This document shows, one piece after another, positions 58,639 through 64,000 of a stretch of DNA of 64,000 bases (positions are counted from its first letter, which is position 1; each line of letters begins with the position of its first letter). This DNA is from Alphaproteobacteria bacterium (lineage in GTDB: Bacteria > Pseudomonadota > Alphaproteobacteria > Micropepsales > Micropepsaceae): NCBI GenBank assembly GCA_025924715.1, contig JAICHV010000001.1:62001-126000 (forward strand). The letters run 5' to 3'. The notes under the pieces are model-generated. The model did no database searches and had not been told where the DNA came from. It worked only from the letters and a program-made list of their open reading frames with translations. The translations under genes were made by a program, and so were the position numbers.

Positions 58639-59749
58639 TGCCGCCGTGGTGGGGGCGGGACCGGCCGGCAGCACCGCTGCCCGCCTGCTGGCCAAGGCCG
58701 GCTGGCGTGTCGCCTTGATCGAGAAAGCTGAGTTTCCCCGCCACAAGGTCTGCGGCGAATTTATCTCGGCCGCGACCATGCCTTTGCTCGAGGCCTGCGG
58801 CATCGCTAGCGCCTTTTTCGCAGGCGCCGGTCCACCAGTGCGCCAAGTCGCCCTCTATGCCGCGAGCAGCATCACGCAGGCGCCCTTGCCCTCGGGCGGC
58901 GGACGCGCCCTGGGACGCGAACATCTCGACCTGTTGTTACGCGATGCGGCCCTGGCGGCCGGCGCGATGCTGTTTCAACCCGCCGAACTCATCGCCCTGG
59001 AGCGCCATCCCACCGGCTATCTCTGCCGCCTCCAATCTGGCGAAAGCCTTCAGGCTCGCATGGTCATCGCTGCTTCGGGTTCGTGGAATTCCAAGGGCCC
59101 CTTCGCTCTCGATCGCCCGGCCCGGCCCAGCGACCTTCTGGGTTTCAAAGCCCATTTCCGCCGCAGCCCTTTGCCCGAAGACCTAATGCCCTTGCTGGCC
59201 TTCCCGGGCGGCTATGGCGGCATGGTCCATAGCGATGCCGGCCGCGTCTCCCTCTCCTGCTGTGTCCGCCGCGACGCCTTGGCGACAATCCGCGCGCGCC
59301 ATGGCGGCCGCGCCGCCGAGGCGGTCTTCGCCCATATCGCCGCCACCACCAAAGGCGCCGCCCTGGCGCTAGCCGGTGCCGAGCCGGATGGCGCCTTCCT
59401 CTCCGCCGGGCCGATCCGCCCGGGCATCCGTACCCGCTACCGGGACGGCATTTTCTTCACCGGCAATCTGGGGGGCGAGGCCCATCCGGTGATCGCCGAA
59501 GGCATTTCCATGGCGGTGCAATCCTCCACCCTTCTCGCCAAACTCTTGATCGGCGAAGCGGACATCGCCCTTGCCGGCCGGCGCTATAGCCGCGCCTGGC
59601 GCCAAACCTTCGCCCCGCGTCTTGAGGCCTCCAGGCTGTTCGCCCATATCGCCATGCAGCCGGCGACCCGCGCCCTGGCCGCTGCCCTGGTACACCGCAT
59701 GCCGGCCCTTCTCACCTTTGGCGCCTGCCTGGCGGGAAAGGCGCCCTAA
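58628..59749 (+). CDS. FAD-dependent oxidoreductase of the type III PKS operon
   Basis: This 373-residue flavoprotein begins MQFDAAVVGAGPAGSTAARLLA, the FAD dinucleotide loop. PRHKVCGEFISAA is the substrate/FAD hinge of the geranylgeranyl-reductase/halogenase-like group, and GIFFTGNLGGEAHPVIAEGISMA is the second FAD site. It likely hydroxylates or oxidises the methylated polyketide core to a quinone. I chose ATG 58628, which overlaps the methyltransferase end. Confidence 0.9.
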   Translation: MQFDAAVVGAGPAGSTAARLLAKAGWRVALIEKAEFPRHKVCGEFISAATMPLLEACGIASAFFAGAGPPVRQVALYAASSITQAPLPSGGGRALGREHLDLLLRDAALAAGAMLFQPAELIALERHPTGYLCRLQSGESLQARMVIAASGSWNSKGPFALDRPARPSDLLGFKAHFRRSPLPEDLMPLLAFPGGYGGMVHSDAGRVSLSCCVRRDALATIRARHGGRAAEAVFAHIAATTKGAALALAGAEPDGAFLSAGPIRPGIRTRYRDGIFFTGNLGGEAHPVIAEGISMAVQSSTLLAKLLIGEADIALAGRRYSRAWRQTFAPRLEASRLFAHIAMQPATRALAAALVHRMPALLTFGACLAGKAP

Positions 59750-59817
59750 GGCGCGATTGCGGGATCAGCCAGGGCGGCATATTCTCCCGGCCGAATCCTT
59801 TTTAGGACATTTTCGAG

Positions 59818-59937
59818 ATGGCGAAAGAACAGCGCAGCGTCAAAGAAAAGAAGAAGCCGAAGCAGGACAAGAACGCCAAGGCCGCCAAGCCCCTGAGCGC
59901 TTACGCCCAGGCCAAGGCCGCGGCCAAATCGAAATAG
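59818..59937 (+). CDS. 39-aa Lys/Ala-rich protein
   Basis: ATG 59818 to TAG 59937 encodes MAKEQRSVKEKKKPKQDKNA and an Ala/Lys-rich tail ending KAAAKSK. It lies between the flavoprotein and SPFH genes. Very small, highly basic proteins starting MAKxQRxxKE-KKKPK are widespread in Alphaproteobacteria (recollection); a nucleic-acid or ribosome-associated role is plausible. It is too short for routine gene calling. Confidence 0.6.
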   Translation: MAKEQRSVKEKKKPKQDKNAKAAKPLSAYAQAKAAAKSK

Positions 59938-59989
59938 CGATTTCATCCCTTCGATTTTGAACTTCCCCTCATAAAAAGCTGGAGCGCCC

Positions 59990-60883
59990 ATGAGCAACCC
60001 CTGGACGCCTCCGGTAAAGCTCCCGCGCTTCAACCCCAACCCCCTGCATGCCGGCGGCTATGCCGTCGTGGTCGCGGGAATCCTGGCGGTGTTGCTGCTC
60101 TATGCCTCCTATTTCACCATCGACCAGGGTGAGCGCGGCGTCGTGCTGCATTGGGGCGCGATCAGCGGCGAAGCCGAGCCGGGCCTGCATTTCAAGCTGC
60201 CCATCGTCACCACCATCGAAAAAATCTCGGTCCAGATCCAAAAACAGGCCTTCGAGAAAACCGCGGACGCCGACACCCGCATGCAGGCCTATTCGCGCGA
60301 CCAGCAGCCGGCCACCATCGCAGTCTCGGTCAATTATCACGTCACCGATGCTTCGGAGGTCTATGCCCAATATGGCTCGCTCGGCAACATGGCCTCGCGC
60401 ATCATCAACCCCAAGGCCTATGAGCAGCTCAAAAACGTCTTCGGCCAATTCGACGCCGCCGACGCGATCCAGAAACGCGCCTCCCTCAATGCCGAAGTTT
60501 ACAACGCCATAAGGGCTGCGGTGCGCGGTCCGGTGGTGATCGACAGCGTCCAGATCGAGGATATTTCCTTCTCCACCCAATATGAAGCCGCCGTCGAAGC
60601 GCGCATGCAAGCCATCGTCAAGCAGCAACAGGCCGAAGCCGACAAGCAGAAGCGCATCATCGATGCCGACGCGTCAGCTTATGAAGTCAAGGCCGCCGCC
60701 GACGCCAAGGCGCACCAGATCGAAGTCCAGGGCAATGCCGAAGCCGGCGCCATCAAGGCCCGGGGCGATGCCCTGCGCGATAATCCCGGCCTGCCCACTC
60801 TGGTCGCCGCCGAAAAATGGAACGGCGTGTTGCCCACCACCATGGTGCCGGGAAATACCGTGCCCTTCGTCAGCGTGAAATAA
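59990..60883 (+). CDS. SPFH/band 7 (prohibitin-like) membrane protein
   Basis: This 297-residue protein has one N-terminal helix (AGGYAVVVAGILAVLLLYASY), a band-7 domain (GERGVVLHWGAISGEAEPGLHFKLPIVTTIEKISVQIQ) and a coiled coil (ARMQAIVKQQQAEADKQKRI to NAEAGAIKARGDAL). Prohibitin-like proteins scaffold membranes and control FtsH proteolysis. No FtsH gene is adjacent here. The start is ATG 59990. Confidence 0.92.
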   Translation: MSNPWTPPVKLPRFNPNPLHAGGYAVVVAGILAVLLLYASYFTIDQGERGVVLHWGAISGEAEPGLHFKLPIVTTIEKISVQIQKQAFEKTADADTRMQAYSRDQQPATIAVSVNYHVTDASEVYAQYGSLGNMASRIINPKAYEQLKNVFGQFDAADAIQKRASLNAEVYNAIRAAVRGPVVIDSVQIEDISFSTQYEAAVEARMQAIVKQQQAEADKQKRIIDADASAYEVKAAADAKAHQIEVQGNAEAGAIKARGDALRDNPGLPTLVAAEKWNGVLPTTMVPGNTVPFVSVK

Positions 60884-60904
60884 TCGGGGGGCGGCCGCTC
60901 TTGC

Positions 60905-61243
60905 CTACTTCGCCACGATCTGGCTGGGCGAATTGAGAATGATCTCCGGCTTGCCCTGAAACATCTGCACCGTCCCGGTGATATCGACCGTCTTGCCGCT
61001 CAGCCCGGGAAGACCCCGAAACAGCGCCGCGCTGGCCGGCAGGATCACGGCGGTGAAATTCTTCGATCCCAGGGTGATGATGGTGGCGCCGCTGGGCGCC
61101 GTGGCTATGGCGGCCACCCCTTCAACGGTGACCGTCCCCCCGACATGATCGGCAACCTGGTCGGGTGTCACCGCGTTTTGGGCCCGGGCCTCTACGGCAC
61201 CCAGCGCCAGGACCGCAAGGCCCGCAACAATATCAGGACGCAT
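60905..61243 (-). CDS. Exported OB-fold-like protein
   Basis: This 112-residue protein has a signal peptide (MRPDIVAGLAVLALGAVEARA). The mature part is a beta barrel pattern: HVGGTVTVEGVAAIATA, GATIITLGSKNFTAVILPASA, GKTVDITGTVQMFQGKPEIILNSPSQI, the layout of OB-fold nucleic-acid-binding or exported BOF-type proteins. Function unknown. It is convergent with SPFH (21-bp gap). Confidence 0.75.
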   Translation of the reverse strand: MRPDIVAGLAVLALGAVEARAQNAVTPDQVADHVGGTVTVEGVAAIATAPSGATIITLGSKNFTAVILPASAALFRGLPGLSGKTVDITGTVQMFQGKPEIILNSPSQIVAK

Positions 61244-61344
61244 GAATTCTCCCGCTCAATCGGCGGCATCGTCCGCCACCTGCCCAGTGCGCGCAACCAC
61301 CCATCGGCGAATATGGTTTTCAAATTCCACTCGAACTGTCGCGG

Positions 61345-62052
61345 TCACGACCAGGTTCCCCGCAGCGCGCGAAACTGGAGCCCCTTTAACTCGGCCGCGA
61401 TCTGCCGGGCCCGCCGTTTGGGCCGCCGGAGCAGCCCCGGCCGGCGCAAAGTCTTGACGGCCCCCGCCAGCGCCACGGCATTGCGATCGACATAGCCATC
61501 GGTGTCCAACAACCGCACATCCCGCCAGGCCGATTGCATCAGGGCGCAGAAGCGGTCGGGGGTGTCGTCGTCATCGTCCTGCACGGTGATATTGACAAGA
61601 AAAACCCCGCCGGGTCGCAGCCGCCGCTTGGCCAAGCGGAAAAAAGCCTCTCGCCAGAAGGTCCTGGGGATCTTGTCGTCGTCAAAAGCGTCCAGCACGA
61701 TCGCATCGTACCGGCGCCGGTGCCGAGCCAAGAATTGCGCCCCGTCGGCGATATGACAGTCAACCTCCTGCGGCAAATGAAAATAGGCCTTGGCGATGGC
61801 AAATGAGGCGGGATTGATATCGACCATGGTGACCGACACGCCGGCCTTCGCCAGCATGGTCGCCAGGGTGCCGCCGCCGCCCCCGATCATAAGCACCTTG
61901 CGCGCCCCGGCCTGGCGCAAAAACCCGTACAGGGCATGGACATAGGCCGCCAGACTGACGCCGTCGCGGTCGGCCTCGCTTTGATGATCGCGCCCCTGCC
62001 AATAGGACAGAGTGCCGGCGGCATTGTTCTGTTCGATCGCAATGGGACGCAT
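61345..62052 (-). CDS. Spermidine synthase-like methyltransferase-fold protein
   Basis: This 235-residue protein has MIGGGGGTLATML (SAM/decarboxy-SAM loop) and VDINPASFAIAKAYF, DAIVLDAFDD and GGVFLVNITVQDDD, as in polyamine aminopropyltransferases. The N-terminal beta domain of true spermidine synthases is reduced to about 40 residues (GTLSYWQGRDHQSEAD). Hence a stand-alone methyltransferase or a bacterial spermidine-synthase-like protein is more likely. Confidence 0.75.
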   Translation of the reverse strand: MRPIAIEQNNAAGTLSYWQGRDHQSEADRDGVSLAAYVHALYGFLRQAGARKVLMIGGGGGTLATMLAKAGVSVTMVDINPASFAIAKAYFHLPQEVDCHIADGAQFLARHRRRYDAIVLDAFDDDKIPRTFWREAFFRLAKRRLRPGGVFLVNITVQDDDDDTPDRFCALMQSAWRDVRLLDTDGYVDRNAVALAGAVKTLRRPGLLRRPKRRARQIAAELKGLQFRALRGTWS

Positions 62053-62200
62053 CAGCCTGCCTAACCCGCGCCCACGCGCGAGGCAACCCGCTGCCGCACC
62101 ACAATTCTTTCCATGGCGGAACCTTCGCTGCCACCACTACGGGCTTCGTGCGTTCTCCTAAGGCCAATTTCAGCAAACCCGATTTTACCATGGAGGCCCC

Positions 62201-62365
62201 ATGAATATCGACATCGTCGCGCTACAGCCCCTTTTCGCCCTGCTGTTCGGCATCCTGATCCTGATCCTGCCGCGGCTGCTCAATTATCTGATCGCGATCT
62301 ATCTGATCATCATCGGACTTAGCGGGCTGTTCCCCCATCTCTTCGCCACGCCCATCGCACGCTAG
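62201..62365 (+). CDS. DUF3096 small membrane protein
   Basis: ATG 62201 to TAG 62365 gives 54 residues with TGGAGG at 62191-62196 as ribosome site. MNIDIVALQPLFALLFGILI, then LILPRLLNYLIAIYLIIIGL, is the DUF3096 pattern: two hydrophobic helices around PRLLNY. It is missed by length cut-offs. Members are found near stress genes. It is transcribed with the gene that follows 9 bp later. Confidence 0.82.
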   Translation: MNIDIVALQPLFALLFGILILILPRLLNYLIAIYLIIIGLSGLFPHLFATPIAR

Positions 62366-62374
62366 GAGGCTGCC

Positions 62375-62644
62375 ATGAAAGCCGAGCCGCATCCCACCCC
62401 CAGTCCCAAAATGCCCGAGCATCTGTCCATCAACCCCGCACCCCGCGGCAAGGAAGAGAAAATCGACAAGCAGGTGCGCGATTCTTTCCCCGCCTCCGAT
62501 CCGCCCTCCTATTCCGGCGGCAATCACACCATCGGCGCGCCGCCAAGCCGCGAAAGCGAAGCCCCCAGCGGCGACGACCAGGCCGTCAAAGCCGCCGAGC
62601 AAAAGGTCAAGGACGGCAGCGCGCAGGACACCGGCAAATATTAA
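62375..62644 (+). CDS. Hydrophilic stress-type small protein
   Basis: This 89-residue protein has no signal or membrane segment and is rich in Lys, Pro, Glu and Gln. The motif EKIDKQVRDSFPASDPPSY is found in short alphaproteobacterial proteins of unknown role (recollection). A ribosome site AGGAGG lies at 62364-62369. It is cotranscribed with the DUF3096 gene. Confidence 0.68.
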   Translation: MKAEPHPTPSPKMPEHLSINPAPRGKEEKIDKQVRDSFPASDPPSYSGGNHTIGAPPSRESEAPSGDDQAVKAAEQKVKDGSAQDTGKY

Positions 62645-62650
62645 GGCAGT

Positions 62651-63142
62651 TTATTGCCGCCGTCCCCATTCCGCGGGAATGACGCCGGTGCGGATCAACA
62701 TATTCTCCATCCCCGTCCCGCAGGGTGAGACCGCATGGGGTGCGCCGATCCTGGCCAGCGCGGTCAAGATCGGTCCCTCCGAGGTGAGATCGGAGCTGCA
62801 ATTCACCCGTTGCAGGGCCTGGCGCAGGGCCGGCGCCGCAGCAAGCGCCGCAGGCCCGGCCAGGCTCAACACTTGCGCCATCCAATAGCGCACCCGATCA
62901 TCCTTGTCGGACAGCAGATGCGTCACACTGGCGATATCGCCGGCATCGATGTCGCCGGCATGAACCTTCGCCAGCAGCTCGGGAAGTTTGCTCTCCAGCC
63001 GCTCGCTTTCCGCCGGATCACGCGCCGCGCTCATCGCCTGGGCTTGCCGCACCACCGCCGCCACCGGCCGCTCGCTATCGGCCATGGCGGGCGCCAGCAA
63101 CAACCCGGCTGCTATTGCCAATCCCCGGCACCAGATCCGCAT
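62651..63142 (-). CDS. Exported HEAT-repeat-like protein
   Basis: This 163-residue protein has a signal peptide (MRIWCRGLAIAAGLLLAPAMA). Residues about 65-125 read as two HEAT-like helical repeats (ASVTHLLSDKDDRVRYWMAQVL and AALAAAPALRQALQRV). Cys114 and Cys141 may form a disulfide. Function unknown; protein binding in the periplasm is the family expectation. Confidence 0.68.
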   Translation of the reverse strand: MRIWCRGLAIAAGLLLAPAMADSERPVAAVVRQAQAMSAARDPAESERLESKLPELLAKVHAGDIDAGDIASVTHLLSDKDDRVRYWMAQVLSLAGPAALAAAPALRQALQRVNCSSDLTSEGPILTALARIGAPHAVSPCGTGMENMLIRTGVIPAEWGRRQ

Positions 63143-63189
63143 TCCAGGCCACCCTTTGCGCCATCATAGCGCAAAAACCGAACCTATGC

Positions 63190-64000
63190 TCAGGAGCCTA
63201 TCGCCCCCAGCACTTCGCCCGAGGTCAAAATCTGCGAGAGTATTTTGGGCTTGGCCGCGCCCGGCGCATAATACAGATACAGCGGCACGCCGGAGCGGCC
63301 ATTGTCTTCCAGCAATTTGGTGATCTCCGCATTGCGGTTGGTCCAATCCGCCACCAGATAGGTCACGCCTTTGTCGGCAAAAGCGGCTTTCACCTCCGGA
63401 CGCGACAACACCGCCTGTTCGTTGACCAAACAGGTGATGCACCAGGCGGCGGTGGCGTCGACGAACACCGGCTTGCCTGCCGCGCGCAGGGCGTCCAGCT
63501 TCGCCTGGGTAAACCCATCGGCGGCATTCACCGCAGCCGGCGGCGGCTCGCCGGGCATGCGCGACAAAGCGAAGGCGCCGCCCAAGAGCAGCAACAGGGC
63601 GCCCACCACGCCGGCAATCCGCACCGCATTCTGTCGATTGCGCGTCGCCCGCCAAGCCCAAGCCGCCAAAGCCAGCGCAAGGGCAGCGGCGGCCAGAACT
63701 TTCACGCCTTCCGCTCCGGTCTGCAGATACAGCACCCAACCCAGCCATACCGCCGCGCCATACATCGGCAAGGCCAAGATCTGCTTCAGCCGCAGCATCC
63801 AGGGCCCGGGCCGCGGCAAGAACGACAGGGCCCGTGGCCAGATGCCCAGCAGCAAAAACGGCAGGGCAAATCCGACACCCAGGGCGAAAAAGATCGCCAA
63901 GGCCGAACCCGCGCTTTGCGTCAGGGCAAATCCCAAAGCCGCCGCCATGAACGGCGCGGTGCAGGGCGCCGCCACTGCCACGGCCAACACGCCGGTGAAG
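63190..64000 (-). CDS. dsbD: DsbD/ScsB-type thiol:disulfide interchange protein, 5' end beyond the window
   Basis: The frame runs off the 64000 end without a start. It contains the DsbD-family membrane core with TGVLAVAVAAPCTAPFM, several helices (LAIFFALGVGFALPFLLLGIW, QILALPMYGAAVWLGWVLYL) and a C-terminal thioredoxin-like domain with AAWCITCLVNE (CxxC) and GVPLYLYY. Such proteins carry reducing power from the cytosol to the periplasm. At least 270 residues are present. The assignment to DsbD versus ScsB needs the missing N-terminal domain. Confidence 0.85.
   Translation of the reverse strand, partial: FTGVLAVAVAAPCTAPFMAAALGFALTQSAGSALAIFFALGVGFALPFLLLGIWPRALSFLPRPGPWMLRLKQILALPMYGAAVWLGWVLYLQTGAEGVKVLAAAALALALAAWAWRATRNRQNAVRIAGVVGALLLLLGGAFALSRMPGEPPPAAVNAADGFTQAKLDALRAAGKPVFVDATAAWCITCLVNEQAVLSRPEVKAAFADKGVTYLVADWTNRNAEITKLLEDNGRSGVPLYLYYAPGAAKPKILSQILTSGEVLGAIGS

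Noticed and set aside
1..64000. Search for CRISPR arrays
   Set aside because: No regularly spaced direct repeats with unique spacers were seen; the repeated motifs are arm sites, operators and duplicated gene ends.

Overview
The window is high-GC DNA with codon use dominated by GCC, GGC, CGC and TTC. Gene content (HWE/HisKA_2-type kinase, MurA with a small basic protein upstream, DUF1684, DUF3096, PadR/permease pairs, M16 protease, SRAP, P4-type integrase in a tRNA) points to an alphaproteobacterium. A Micropepsaceae/Rhizomicrobium-like soil organism is a guess from this content, not a demonstrated placement.

Layout. (1) 1-1377: chromosomal murA (truncated by the window edge), a 49-aa basic protein and tRNA-Thr(GGT). 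(2) 1364-15110: a 13.7-kb integrated island. A P4-type tyrosine integrase lies beside the tRNA, a 14-bp copy of the tRNA 3' end marks the far end, and short GTTGGTAT direct repeats at both ends look like integrase arm sites. Its cargo includes a HUH-like replication initiator, an excisionase-like HTH protein, an XRE regulator, a trypsin-like protease, an SRAP (HMCES/YedK) protein, several small proteins and, last before attR, a 798-aa SIR2-STAND protein that is the best defence candidate. (3) 15144-20631: two polysaccharide-type methyltransferases, a MOSC protein, a VOC protein, a sulfotransferase and an MBL-fold hydrolase. (4) 20863-28816: a decayed prophage on the minus strand with a regulator, small terminase, a terminase/tail-fibre chimera, holin- and spanin-like genes and two copies of an M15 endolysin plus secreted-protein pair, one of them frameshifted. 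A glycosyltransferase gene sits inside it on the plus strand.

(5) 29103-42618: tandem small secreted proteins, a PadR/membrane-protein pair, a MacB-like ABC exporter operon (one ATPase, two pairs of FtsX-type permeases, one adaptor), a DegP/HtrA protease and a HWE-type sensor kinase next to a possible EcfG-type promoter. (6) 42689-51389: M16 protease, DUF1684 lipoprotein-like protein, an ApbE-DUF2271 fusion with a PepSY membrane protein, a divergent azoR/LysR pair with an 11-bp-arm palindrome between them, and a secreted cupin. (7) 51401-54356: a compact phage-type module with CI-like and Cro-like regulators, four 17-bp operators of the form GTTTRC-N5-GYRAAC, a RusA-like protein and a stand-alone DnaA domain-IV protein. 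(8) 54487-64000: a membrane protein flanked by an imperfect duplication, alanine dehydrogenase, a type III polyketide synthase-methyltransferase-flavoprotein operon, an SPFH protein, a spermidine-synthase-like protein, small stress-type proteins and the 3' part of a DsbD/ScsB gene.

How it fits together: most of the sequence is ordinary chromosome, interrupted by three mobile or formerly mobile blocks (2, 4 and 7). The island carries the likeliest immune function, block 4 records deletion and duplication of phage genes, and block 7 retains an apparently intact repressor/operator switch without structural genes.
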